From: an uncultured Microbacterium sp. | Lineage (GTDB): Bacteria > Actinomycetota > Actinomycetes > Actinomycetales > Microbacteriaceae | Direction of reading: 5' to 3' | Assembly (NCBI RefSeq): GCF_900078385.1 | Contig: NZ_FLQR01000006.1 | Coordinates: 486,282 to 550,281 of the forward strand | DNA length: 64,000 nt | Shown: positions 1 through 8,170 of the stretch, in pieces | Numbering within the stretch: the stretch's first letter is position 1 | Layout: each line of letters opens with the position of its first letter | Position numbers and translations under genes: made by a program | Notes under the pieces: model-generated | Databases searched by the model: none | Seen by the model: the letters and a program-made list of their open reading frames with translations, nothing else | Told to the model about the DNA's origin: nothing

Positions 1-1949
1 TCGCGGCGCAGCTCCACCTCGTCGGCCGCGGCGTACACGTCGACGGTCACGGGCGCACCGGGTGCGACGTCCCAGGTCCACGACGCCACGACGTCGTCCC
101 ACGACCACGGGGTCTTGGCGACGGGGCGGCCGTGGTGCTGCGGCCGGTGCACCGCGAACGCGGGCTCGGTGCGGAGGCCGTACGCGAGCTCGCGGTAGTG
201 CGAGGCCGGTGTGCGGTGGCCCGTGATGTCGATGTCGCCGCACTGGGCGAGGAGGTACGGGAACGGCCCCGCCGTGCCGGTGGGCTCGTAGCCCGGCGTG
301 TCGGTGTAGTCGACGCGGCCGATGCCGGCCTCGCCGATGTAGTCCCAGCCCGTCCAGGTGAAGTCGCCGATGACGTGCGGGAAGCGGCGCACATCGCGCC
401 AAAGTCCCGCGATCTTGTCGGGGAACGTCTCCGATCCCACGATGATGCGGTTCGGGAACAGGTCCGCGTCCAGCCCGTACCGCGAATCGGCGTAGTTGAA
501 GCCGACGACGTCCAGGACGGCGGCGGACTCCTCGGTCGAGTCGCTGACGAGCACGGAGGCGTTCGCGAGGGCCATCTGCTCGCCCATGTCGGCCATCATC
601 GTGTTCGGGTCGGCCTCCGCCAGTTCGCCGAGGACCTCCCGCATCCGGCCGATATTCGCGATGATCCCGTTGATCCCGTTCGTCACGAACCGCGTCGGGT
701 CGAGGCGGCGGAACTCCTCCGCGAGGCGGCGGCTCCACGTGGCGCCGTGCGGCGTCGCGAGCTCGAGGATCTCGTTGCCGATGGAGTACAGCACGACGCT
801 CGGGTGGTTGAGGTCCTTCGCGACGAGCGCGGCGACGTCCTGCGGCCACCGCGTGTCGAAGCCGATCGAGGCGTCGAAGCCGGTCTTGGCTTTCGTCCAC
901 ACGTCGGTGAGCTCGTCCATGACGAGGAGGCCATGGCGATCGCAGGCATCCAGGAGCGCCCGGCTCGCGGGATTGTGCGCGCTGCGGATCGCGTTGAACC
1001 CGGCCTCCTTGAGCCGGCGCACCTTGCGGTCCTCGGCCCAGGGGTGCGTGATCGCGCCCAGCGGCCCGTTGTCGTGGTGCACGCACGCGCCCCGCAGGTC
1101 GACGGTCTCGCCGTTGATGCGCAGGCCGTGGACGGTGTCGAGCTGCAGCGTGCGGATGCCGAACCGCACGGCATCCTCGTCGATCCTGCCGCCGTCCTGA
1201 TCGTCGAGGGCGACCGTCAGCGCGTGGAGGGCCGGGGCCTCCGGGCCCCACAGCTCCGGCGCGGCGACCTGCAGGCGCGCGCGCGCCACGGCCTCCTCGC
1301 CCGGGAGCACGGTGACCGGCGCCGAGCCCTGCGCGACGGCGGCACCGGACGGATCCTGGACCGTCCATGCCAGGCGGAGGGTGCGCGTATGCCGCGTCGC
1401 GTTCCGGACGCGCGTCTGCACCGCGACGATCGCGCGCTCGGCGTCGACGTCGGGAGTCGTGACGACGGTGCCGTCGAGGACCAGGTGGACCGGATCGGCG
1501 ACGACGAGGTGCACGGGCCGGTAGATGCCGCCGCCGGTGTACCAGCGGCTGTCCTTGTGGACGCGGGCCTCGACCGTGACCGTGTTGGCCTCTCCGAAGC
1601 GCAGGAACGCGTCGGCGTCGACGGTGAAGGCGGCGTAGCCGTTCGGCTGGTGGGCGGCGAAGTCTCCGTTGATGTACACCGTGGCGTCTCGGTACACGCC
1701 CTCGAACTCGATCTGCACGGTCTTCTCGCGCCAGTCGGCCGGCACGTCGAAGGTCTTGGCGTACTCGAAGACACCGCCTGGGAGGTAGCCCGCGTGCACG
1801 CCCTGCGGGCTGTCCGGCGAGCGCGGCAGGTCGCGGAGCGCGTCGTGCGGGATCGCCACGGGCACGGCGGCGGTGGCGTCGTCGCGGCTCTCGAAGGCCC
1901 CGAGCTTGGGGCCGACGGTCCAGCCGTCGCCGAAGGGGAGGCGGTTCAT
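1..1949 (-). CDS. Glycoside hydrolase family 2 (beta-galactosidase/beta-glucuronidase type), 3' end missing
   Basis: Minus-strand frame open from an ATG at 1949 to the left edge, so the C-terminus is outside the window. The protein reads as GH2: an N-terminal jelly-roll sugar-binding domain (VYRDATVYING near residue 90), an immunoglobulin-like domain, then a TIM barrel. The expected acid/base glutamate lies in SIGNE (about residue 393) and the nucleophile in VGSETFP (about residue 507). No signal peptide, so it should act in the cytoplasm on imported beta-galactosides, glucuronides or similar. Its ATG overlaps the TGA of the TetR gene (ATGA), so the two are one translationally coupled unit. 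It lacks the long C-terminal domains of LacZ up to the point where the window ends. Exact sugar specificity cannot be read from the sequence. Confidence 0.9.
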   Translation of the reverse strand, partial: MNRLPFGDGWTVGPKLGAFESRDDATAAVPVAIPHDALRDLPRSPDSPQGVHAGYLPGGVFEYAKTFDVPADWREKTVQIEFEGVYRDATVYINGDFAAHQPNGYAAFTVDADAFLRFGEANTVTVEARVHKDSRWYTGGGIYRPVHLVVADPVHLVLDGTVVTTPDVDAERAIVAVQTRVRNATRHTRTLRLAWTVQDPSGAAVAQGSAPVTVLPGEEAVARARLQVAAPELWGPEAPALHALTVALDDQDGGRIDEDAVRFGIRTLQLDTVHGLRINGETVDLRGACVHHDNGPLGAITHPWAEDRKVRRLKEAGFNAIRSAHNPASRALLDACDRHGLLVMDELTDVWTKAKTGFDASIGFDTRWPQDVAALVAKDLNHPSVVLYSIGNEILELATPHGATWSRRLAEEFRRLDPTRFVTNGINGIIANIGRMREVLGELAEADPNTMMADMGEQMALANASVLVSDSTEESAAVLDVVGFNYADSRYGLDADLFPNRIIVGSETFPDKIAGLWRDVRRFPHVIGDFTWTGWDYIGEAGIGRVDYTDTPGYEPTGTAGPFPYLLAQCGDIDITGHRTPASHYRELAYGLRTEPAFAVHRPQHHGRPVAKTPWSWDDVVASWTWDVAPGAPVTVDVYAAADEVELRR

Positions 1950-2653
1950 CGCGCGGGCTCCGCGTCGAGCGCGGCATCGGGCTCCGCGTCGAGCTCCACC
2001 GTAGGCATGGGTGCCGGATCCCAGTCGATGTCCACGAACGGGGTGAAGAGGTTCCGCAGTTCCTCGGCCATGTCCACGACGTCCCGGTCGTAGAGCCACT
2101 GCACCTGCAGCCCGTCCATCATCGCGATGATCGTGACGGCCGCGCGCTCCGGTGTCATGCCGGCTTTGAGCCGGCCCTCGACGGCGAGGTGACCGAAAGC
2201 GCGTGCGATGTTCCCGCGCGTGTACTCGTAGCGGCGGATGAAGTAGTCGTGGGCGGGATGGTCGGGCGAGGTGGCCTCGGCGGAGAGCGTGCAGTACAGC
2301 TCCACGACCCCGGGCAGCGAGGCGTTGTGCGCCGCGAGCTGCACGAGCCCGCGCAAGACGGCGGCCCCGTCCTCGGACTCGATGGGGACCGTCTCCCGTG
2401 CGCGATCGTCGCGCCGCTCGAGAACGGCTTCGAGAAGCGCCACCTTGTTGCGGAAGTGATGCAGGAGCCCGGCCTCGCTCATCCCCACCTTGGTCGCGAT
2501 CTCCCGCAGGGAGCCCGCGCGGTAACCGGACTGCGCGAACACCTCGAGCGCGGCATCCAGGATCGCCTGTCGCGTCGCCTCCGTCTTGGCGTACTCGCCG
2601 CGTCGTCGGCGCTGCGGGCGCGTGCTGGTGTCCGTCATCGTGCTCACCATCAT
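1946..2653 (-). CDS. TetR/AcrR-family transcriptional regulator of the glycosidase/ABC locus
   Basis: One-component repressor of up to 235 residues. The N-terminal HTH (about residues 20-70, with IATKVGMSEAGLLHHF as the recognition part) is followed by an all-alpha ligand domain. The start is ambiguous: GGAGGAGG abuts the first ATG (2653). It is 3 bases from the ATG at 2650 and 6 bases from the GTG at 2647, which makes 2647 the best-spaced start. It is divergent from the ABC/glycosidase operon, and two palindromic sites lie between them (2718-2762). It is coupled to the GH2 gene downstream. It shares many residues with the TetR part of the GH3-TetR fusion at 22056-24530 (LLHHF, RRD, HN.(A/S), SP.HP, DGLQ.QW), so both belong to one subfamily. 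A sugar or glycoside inducer is likely but unproven. Confidence 0.9.
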   Translation of the reverse strand: MMVSTMTDTSTRPQRRRRGEYAKTEATRQAILDAALEVFAQSGYRAGSLREIATKVGMSEAGLLHHFRNKVALLEAVLERRDDRARETVPIESEDGAAVLRGLVQLAAHNASLPGVVELYCTLSAEATSPDHPAHDYFIRRYEYTRGNIARAFGHLAVEGRLKAGMTPERAAVTIIAMMDGLQVQWLYDRDVVDMAEELRNLFTPFVDIDWDPAPMPTVELDAEPDAALDAEPAR

Positions 2654-2717
2654 CCTCCTCCGGACGCCGACGTCGGTGTCCGGTGCGACCTAGTCTGCAC
2701 GCGGAGATAACGAAAAC

Positions 2718-2762
2718 CTAGCGATCGCTAGAATTTTCCTGTGAAAACCTAGTACTCGCTAG
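2718..2762. promoter_or_regulatory. Paired palindromic operators between TetR and the ABC operon
   Basis: CTAGCGATCGCTAG (2718-2731) is a perfect 14-bp palindrome. CTAGTACTCGCTAG (2749-2762) keeps the same CTAG-N6-CTAG frame. Both are preceded by AAAAC, and their centres are 31 bp (about three helical turns) apart. The pair sits in the divergent promoter region, as expected for a TetR repressor controlling itself and the ABC operon. A TAGCGT at 2773-2778 could be the -10 box of the plus-strand promoter, which would place the second site over its -35 region. Confidence 0.7.
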
Positions 2763-2828
2763 TAATTGGTGCTAGCGTCCTCGGCCAGAGGCGATCCGCA
2801 GGGGTATCGCCCCGAGAAGGGACCAAGG

Positions 2829-4370
2829 ATGTTCCGTTTGAAGGCCACAGCAGCCCTCGCGATCGCCGCAGCCCTCGTTCTGACCGGCTGCGCCGGCGGG
2901 ACGGGCGACACCAGCGGCGACGGCGACGGCGAAGGCACCGGTCGAGGAGACCGTCTGACACTGATCTCGATCCTCGCCCCCACCAGCTATGACGTCGGCC
3001 AGGGCGCTGAGTACGGCAACCGCAGCCCGTTCTTCCAGGCCGTGTTCGACACACTGCTGCAGAAGGACGCGTCCGGCGAACTGCAGCCGTGGATCGCCAC
3101 CGACTGGTCGTACAACGAGGACAACACCGTCCTCACCCTCACGCTCCGCGACGACGTCGAGTTCACCGACGGCACCCCGCTGGACGCCGAGGCGGTCGTG
3201 GCGAGCATGGAGCGCTTCCGCGACGGCACGTCGCCGCAGGCCGCCACGATGCTCGGCAAGGAGTTCGCCGCCGTCGACGCCACCACCGTGACCATCACGA
3301 CGCCGGCACCCGACCCGTCCCTCGTGAACCTCCTCTCGATCGCGCCGGGCCTCATCCAGGCGCCGTCGTCGTTCGACGACGCGGATGCAGCCACGGAGCC
3401 GGTCGGCTCGGGCCCGTACATCTTCGACGCCGCCTCGTCCGTCACCGGCACGACGTACAACTACACCGCGAACCCGGACTACTGGAACGCCGACGCGATC
3501 AAGTACGACAACCTCACGATCAACGTGATGGAGGACACCACCGCCATCATCAACGCCGTCAAGGCGGGCGAGGCCAACGGCGCCAAGATCGCCGACAACA
3601 GCACGATCACCGAGGTCGAGGGCGCGGGCTGGACGATTGCAGCCAACGAGCTGGACTTCCAGGGTCTGCTGCTGTTCGACCGTGGCGGCACCATGGCCCC
3701 CGAGCTCGGCGACGTCAAGGTGCGCCAGGCGATCAACATGGCGTTCGACCGCGAAGCGCTGCTCCAGTCGCTGCAGTCCGGCTACGGCACCGTGACCGAG
3801 CAGGTCTTCCCGACGACCTCGGTCGCCTACGACGAGGCCCTCGACAGCACCTACGAGTACGACCCCGAGGGCGCCAAGGACCTCCTCGCCGACGCGGGCT
3901 ACCCGGACGGCTTCTCGCTCGACATGATGTCCACGCCCGCGTTCCAGACGACGTTCGACCTGGTCGCGCAGCAGCTGGCCGACATCGGCATCGACGTCAA
4001 CTACACCGACCCGGGCACCGGCAACTTCATCACCGACATGCTCGCGCCGAAGTACGCGGCGACGTGGATGGCGCTGGAGCAGAACCCGGACTGGCAGCTG
4101 ATCAACTTCATGATCGCTCCGAGCGCCACCTTCAACCCGTTCAAGTACCAGGACGACACGGTGGACGGCTACATCGAGACGATCCAGCTCGGCACGCCCG
4201 AGGAGTCGGATGAGGCGCTGAAGGCGCTGAACGCCTACCTCGTCGAGCAGGCCTGGTTCGCACCGTTCTTCCGGGTACAGGGTTCGTACGCGGTCGACGC
4301 GAACACGAACCTGGACTTCTGGCCGACGAACGCCTACCCGTCGATCTTCGACTTCTCGCCGAAGAACTGA
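2829..4370 (+). CDS. ABC transporter substrate-binding lipoprotein (SBP family 5, peptide/oligosaccharide type)
   Basis: 513-residue solute-binding protein of the DppA/OppA class. The signal peptide ends in the lipobox LTGC, giving lipid-anchored Cys21, followed by a Gly/Asp-rich spacer. ATG 2829 is chosen over upstream in-frame starts because it puts the positive N-terminus (MFRLK) directly before the hydrophobic segment and follows a purine-rich AGAAGGG. Family 5 binding proteins carry peptides, but also plant oligosaccharides and beta-glucosides. The six downstream hydrolases argue for a glycoside cargo here. It is first in the operon, and a stable hairpin separates it from the permease gene, a usual way to keep binding protein in excess. 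Confidence 0.9.
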   Translation: MFRLKATAALAIAAALVLTGCAGGTGDTSGDGDGEGTGRGDRLTLISILAPTSYDVGQGAEYGNRSPFFQAVFDTLLQKDASGELQPWIATDWSYNEDNTVLTLTLRDDVEFTDGTPLDAEAVVASMERFRDGTSPQAATMLGKEFAAVDATTVTITTPAPDPSLVNLLSIAPGLIQAPSSFDDADAATEPVGSGPYIFDAASSVTGTTYNYTANPDYWNADAIKYDNLTINVMEDTTAIINAVKAGEANGAKIADNSTITEVEGAGWTIAANELDFQGLLLFDRGGTMAPELGDVKVRQAINMAFDREALLQSLQSGYGTVTEQVFPTTSVAYDEALDSTYEYDPEGAKDLLADAGYPDGFSLDMMSTPAFQTTFDLVAQQLADIGIDVNYTDPGTGNFITDMLAPKYAATWMALEQNPDWQLINFMIAPSATFNPFKYQDDTVDGYIETIQLGTPEESDEALKALNAYLVEQAWFAPFFRVQGSYAVDANTNLDFWPTNAYPSIFDFSPKN

Positions 4371-4377
4371 CCCGCCT

Positions 4378-4412
4378 CCGGCCGTCCGGGCAGCGAATGC
4401 CCGGGCGGCCGG
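4378..4412 (+). other. Intercistronic hairpin between binding protein and permease
   Basis: A 15-bp stem with one G-U pair and a GCGAA loop (arms 4378-4392 and 4398-4412). There is no T-tract, so it looks like an RNA-stabilising or partial-termination element rather than a full terminator. Its position, just after the SBP stop, fits differential expression within the operon. Confidence 0.75.
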
Positions 4413-4436
4413 AACCCACACCATCGGGAAGCGACC

Positions 4437-5378
4437 ATGCTTGCATTCATCCTCCGTCGCCTGCTGTCCGGCGTCGTCCTCATCGCGGTGATCTCGTTCC
4501 TCGCGTTCATGCTCCTCTACATGGGCGGCGGCGACATCGCCCGCCGCATCCTCGGTGAGAACGCGACCGCCGAGACCGTCGCCAAGAAGACCGAGCAGCT
4601 CGGCCTGAACCGGCCGCTCCTCGTGCAGTACGGCGACTGGATCACCTCCGCCTTCACCGGCGACCTCGGGCGCAGCTGGTTCACGGGCGAACTGGTCACC
4701 GTCGGGGTCACCAACCGGCTCGCGGTGACGCTCTCGCTCGTCATCGGCACCACCGTGATCTCAGCCATCCTCTCCGTCATCCTGGGCGTCCTCGCAGCGC
4801 GGCGGGGCGGCGCGGTCGACGGCACGATCCAGACCGTCTCGCTCATCGGGTTCGCCATCCCCGGCTTCCTCATCGCGCTCTTCCTCGTGCTGATCTTCGC
4901 GATCAACCTCGGCTGGTTCAAGGCCACCGGGTACATACCGATAGGCACCTCCTTCACCGGCTGGCTCTCCTCCGTGACGCTTCCGATCGTGGCGCTGTCC
5001 ATCGGCGCGATCGCGACGGTCGCCGCCCAGGTGCGCGGCTCCGTCATCGACGCGATGTCCCGCGACTACGTCCGCACGCTCCGCTCCCGCGGCCTCGGCG
5101 CCGGATCGGTCATCTACAAGCACGTCCTCCGCAACGCCGGCGGCCCCGCGCTCGCCGTCCTCGCGGTCCAGTTCGTCGGGCTCCTCGGCGGCGCCGTGGT
5201 CGTCGAGCAGATCTTCGCCATCCCCGGGATGGGCCAGCTCACGGTCCGCGCCGGCAGCCTCGGCGACATCCCCGTCGTGATGGGCCTCGTGATCGCGTTC
5301 GCGATCATCGTGATCGTCGTCAACCTCCTGATCGACCTCGCCCAAGCAGCTCTCAACCCGAAGGTGCGACTGTCATGA
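4437..5378 (+). CDS. ABC transporter permease, DppB type
   Basis: 313-residue inner-membrane permease. It begins with the usual MLAFILRRLLSG first helix and has about six transmembrane segments. The cytoplasmic coupling loop near residues 200-230 (DYVRTLRSRGLGAGSVIYKH) is typical of the DppB/OppB family. Length is normal for the family. Its stop overlaps the start of the next gene by four bases (ATGA at 5375-5378). It forms the heterodimeric channel with the permease half of the next protein. Confidence 0.93.
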   Translation: MLAFILRRLLSGVVLIAVISFLAFMLLYMGGGDIARRILGENATAETVAKKTEQLGLNRPLLVQYGDWITSAFTGDLGRSWFTGELVTVGVTNRLAVTLSLVIGTTVISAILSVILGVLAARRGGAVDGTIQTVSLIGFAIPGFLIALFLVLIFAINLGWFKATGYIPIGTSFTGWLSSVTLPIVALSIGAIATVAAQVRGSVIDAMSRDYVRTLRSRGLGAGSVIYKHVLRNAGGPALAVLAVQFVGLLGGAVVVEQIFAIPGMGQLTVRAGSLGDIPVVMGLVIAFAIIVIVVNLLIDLAQAALNPKVRLS

Positions 5379-7240
5379 CCGCCATCGCCGTTCCTCCCGC
5401 CGTCCCCGTCGCGCCGGTGCGCGTCGCCCTGTGGCGCCGCCTCGTCAAGCGCCCCCTCGGGATCGGGTCGTTCGTCTTCCTCGCGCTCGTGGTCCTCCTG
5501 GCGATCGTGGGGCCGCTGATCGCCCCGCAGGACCCGAACTACGCCGACATCCGCAACGTGCTCGCGGGCCCCAGCGGCGAGCACCTCCTCGGCACCGACG
5601 GCAGCGGGCGCGACGTGCTCTCCCGGCTGCTGACCGCCACACAGACGAGCGTCATCGCGGCGCTCCTCGCGGTCGTCGTCGCGATCGTGCTCGGCGTCGT
5701 CAGCGGTCTGATCGCCGGCTACTACCAGGGCTGGTTCAACACCGTCGCGACGTGGGTCACCGAGCTGAACATGGCGCTCCCGGGCATCGTCGTCCTGCTC
5801 GCGGCGCGCGCCGTGCTCGGACCATCGGTCTGGATCTCGATGCTCATCTTCGGCGTCCTGCTCGCCCCCGCGTTCTACCGCCTCGTCTACGCCGCAGTCA
5901 CGGCGGTCCGCGGCGAGCTGTACGTCGACGCGGCCCGCGTCTCGGGGCTCAGCGACACCCGCATCATCGGGCGGCACGTCCTGTCGGTCGTGCGGGCGCC
6001 GATCATCATCCAGGCTGCGATCATCGCCGGCATCGCGATCGCGATCCAGTCGGGACTCGAGTTCCTCGGCCTGGGCGACGTCAACGTCCCCACGTGGGGC
6101 TCGATGCTCACCGACGGCTTCAAGAACATCTACAAGACGCCCGTCCTGATGATCTGGCCGTCGCTCGCGATCGCCCTCACCTGCATCGCCCTCACGCTGC
6201 TCGCCAACGTCATGCGCGACGAGCTGGAGCGGACCGTGTCGGTGCGACGCAAGCGCCGCCGGGTCGTCACCACCGCGACCGGCTCGATCGCGGCCGTCAC
6301 CACCTCGATGTCCATGAGCGGCGGAGAGCCGCTCGTCGACACGGACGAACCGCCCGTGTTCGAGAACAGCGCGGTCATCGTCCACAAGGACGACGCGCGC
6401 AGCAAGGCGAGCGAGAAGGTCCTCGAGGTGCGCGACCTGCACGTCGGCTACGACCAGCCGAACGGCTCGCACATCGAGGTCGTCCACGGCGTCTCCCTCG
6501 ACATCCGCCGCGGCGAGGTGCACGGGCTCATCGGCGAGTCCGGGTCGGGCAAGACCCAGACGGCGTTCGCCGTGCTCGGCCTGCTGCCGCGCGGCGGACA
6601 CGTCACGGGCGGGTCGATCATGTACGAGGGGATCGAGCTGGCCGACTCGGACGAGTCCGTCTACGGGCGGGTGCGCGGCAAGCGCATCGGCTACATCCCG
6701 CAGGAGCCGATGAGCAACCTCGACTCGTCGTTCACGATCGGCAGCCAGCTCGTCGAGCCGCTGCGCAAGAACCTCGGCCTGTCGAAGAAGGCGGCGACGC
6801 AGCGCTCCCTGGAGCTCCTGGACCGCGTCGGGATCCCGAACCCGAAGCGCACCTTCGACGCGTACCCGTTCGAGGTGTCCGGCGGCATGGCGCAGCGCGT
6901 CCTGATCGCCGGGGCCGTCTCGACCGACCCCGACCTCATCATCGCCGACGAGCCGACCACGGCTCTGGATGTGACGGTGCAGGCCGAGGTGCTCGACCTG
7001 CTGCGCTCGCTGCAGGCCGAGCGTCACATGGCGATGCTGCTCGTCACGCACAACTTCGGCGTCGTCGCCGACCTGTGCGACCACGTGACCGTCATGCAGA
7101 ACGGCCTGTTCGTCGAGCAGGGCCCCGTCCGCGCGATCTTCCACGACGCGCAGCACCCGTACACCCGTGCCCTGCTGGACGCGATCCTCGACGAGGGTCC
7201 CGCCCGTCCGGCACTGTCCACGAAGGGAGCGGGAGCATGA
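5375..7240 (+). CDS. Fused ABC permease (DppC type) and ATPase (DppD type)
   Basis: 621-residue fusion of two importer subunits that are usually separate. Residues 1 to about 288 are a DppC-like permease with an N-terminal tail, about six membrane segments and the coupling loop AARVSGLSDTRIIGRH. A basic, then Ser/Thr/Asp-rich linker spans about 288-345. Residues 346-621 are the ATPase: Walker A GESGSGKT (about 387), signature VSGGMAQR (about 502), Walker B LIIADEP (about 521) and an oligopeptide-type C-terminal tail (HPYTRALLDA). Both halves look complete. Fusion fixes one ATPase to one permease in cis, with the second ATPase supplied by the next gene, to which it is coupled by ATGA. Confidence 0.93.
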   Translation: MTAIAVPPAVPVAPVRVALWRRLVKRPLGIGSFVFLALVVLLAIVGPLIAPQDPNYADIRNVLAGPSGEHLLGTDGSGRDVLSRLLTATQTSVIAALLAVVVAIVLGVVSGLIAGYYQGWFNTVATWVTELNMALPGIVVLLAARAVLGPSVWISMLIFGVLLAPAFYRLVYAAVTAVRGELYVDAARVSGLSDTRIIGRHVLSVVRAPIIIQAAIIAGIAIAIQSGLEFLGLGDVNVPTWGSMLTDGFKNIYKTPVLMIWPSLAIALTCIALTLLANVMRDELERTVSVRRKRRRVVTTATGSIAAVTTSMSMSGGEPLVDTDEPPVFENSAVIVHKDDARSKASEKVLEVRDLHVGYDQPNGSHIEVVHGVSLDIRRGEVHGLIGESGSGKTQTAFAVLGLLPRGGHVTGGSIMYEGIELADSDESVYGRVRGKRIGYIPQEPMSNLDSSFTIGSQLVEPLRKNLGLSKKAATQRSLELLDRVGIPNPKRTFDAYPFEVSGGMAQRVLIAGAVSTDPDLIIADEPTTALDVTVQAEVLDLLRSLQAERHMAMLLVTHNFGVVADLCDHVTVMQNGLFVEQGPVRAIFHDAQHPYTRALLDAILDEGPARPALSTKGAGA

Positions 7241-8085
7241 GCGCTCCACTGCTCGAGGTCAAGGATCTCGTCGTCGAGTACCCCGGCAAGGGCTTCCGGG
7301 CCGAGCCGTTCCGCGCGCTGAAGGGCGTCTCGCTCGACATCCTGCCGGGCGAGACCGTGGGCCTCGTCGGCGAGTCCGGCTCGGGCAAGACGACGCTCGG
7401 GCGCGCCGCGCTCGGCCTCGCGCCCGTCACCGAGGGGACGATCCACTACGACGGCAAGGACATCTCGCACCTCGCCCGGCGTCAGCGCCGCGCGCTGAGC
7501 TCCGAGATCCAGGTTGTCTTCCAGGACCCGTACTCCTCGCTGAACCCGTCGATGACGATCGAGCAGATCCTCGCCGAGCCGCTCACGGTCGCAGGGGTCA
7601 GCTCCACCGAGGCGAAGTCGCGGGTCCGCGACCTGCTCGACCAGGTGGGACTCCCCGCGGATGCGCGCAGCCGGCTGCCGCGCGAGTTCTCCGGCGGACA
7701 GCGGCAGCGCGTCGCGATCGCCCGGGCCCTGGCCCTGCGACCCCGGCTCATCGTGTGCGACGAGCCCGTCTCGGCGCTCGACCTCTCCACGCAGGCGCGG
7801 GTCCTCGACCTCTTCATCGAGATCCAGGAGCGCACCGGCGTCGCCTACCTGTTCGTGACGCACGACCTCGCCGTCGTCCGCCACATCAGCCACCGGGTCG
7901 CGGTCATGTACCGCGGCGAGATCGTCGAGTACGGCGACGGCGAGCGCGTCACCTCGCGGCCCGAGCACCCCTACACGCAGCGCCTCTTCATGGCGGCGCC
8001 CGTGCCCGATCCGGACAAGCAGGAGGAGCGTCGCATCGCGCGGCGCGCCCTCCTGGACTCCGAGGCCGCCCAGGGCGCGGCCTGA
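7237..8085 (+). CDS. ABC transporter ATP-binding protein, DppF type
   Basis: 282-residue ATPase that pairs with the ATPase half of the preceding fusion. Walker A GESGSGKT (about 46), Q-loop VFQDPYSSLNP, signature FSGGQRQR (about 152), Walker B LIVCDEP (about 172) and H-loop THDLAVV are all present. The C-terminal HPYTQRLFMAAP segment marks the oligopeptide/nickel importer subfamily. The ATG overlaps the preceding TGA (ATGA), which fixes the start. It completes a full importer: SBP, permease, permease-ATPase, ATPase. Confidence 0.93.
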   Translation: MSAPLLEVKDLVVEYPGKGFRAEPFRALKGVSLDILPGETVGLVGESGSGKTTLGRAALGLAPVTEGTIHYDGKDISHLARRQRRALSSEIQVVFQDPYSSLNPSMTIEQILAEPLTVAGVSSTEAKSRVRDLLDQVGLPADARSRLPREFSGGQRQRVAIARALALRPRLIVCDEPVSALDLSTQARVLDLFIEIQERTGVAYLFVTHDLAVVRHISHRVAVMYRGEIVEYGDGERVTSRPEHPYTQRLFMAAPVPDPDKQEERRIARRALLDSEAAQGAA

Positions 8086-8100
8086 CCCCTCGCCCCACCG

Positions 8101-8122
8101 GGGCCGCGCACCGGCGCGGCCC
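8101..8122 (+). other. Hairpin between the transporter genes and the hydrolase genes
   Basis: A perfect 9-bp GC stem (8101-8109 with 8114-8122) with an ACCG loop, in the 85-bp gap between the ATPase and GH3 genes. No T-run follows, so partial termination or mRNA processing is more likely than a true end of the operon. Confidence 0.5.
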
Positions 8123-8170
8123 GCCCTCCCCCGCGCACCGCGCGCCCCATCCCCAGCCATTGGAGTCCTC

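Noticed and set aside
5431..7236. Upstream extension of the DppF ATPase frame
   Set aside because: Arg/Pro-rich shadow of the permease-ATPase fusion; ATG 7237 is coupled to the stop before it.
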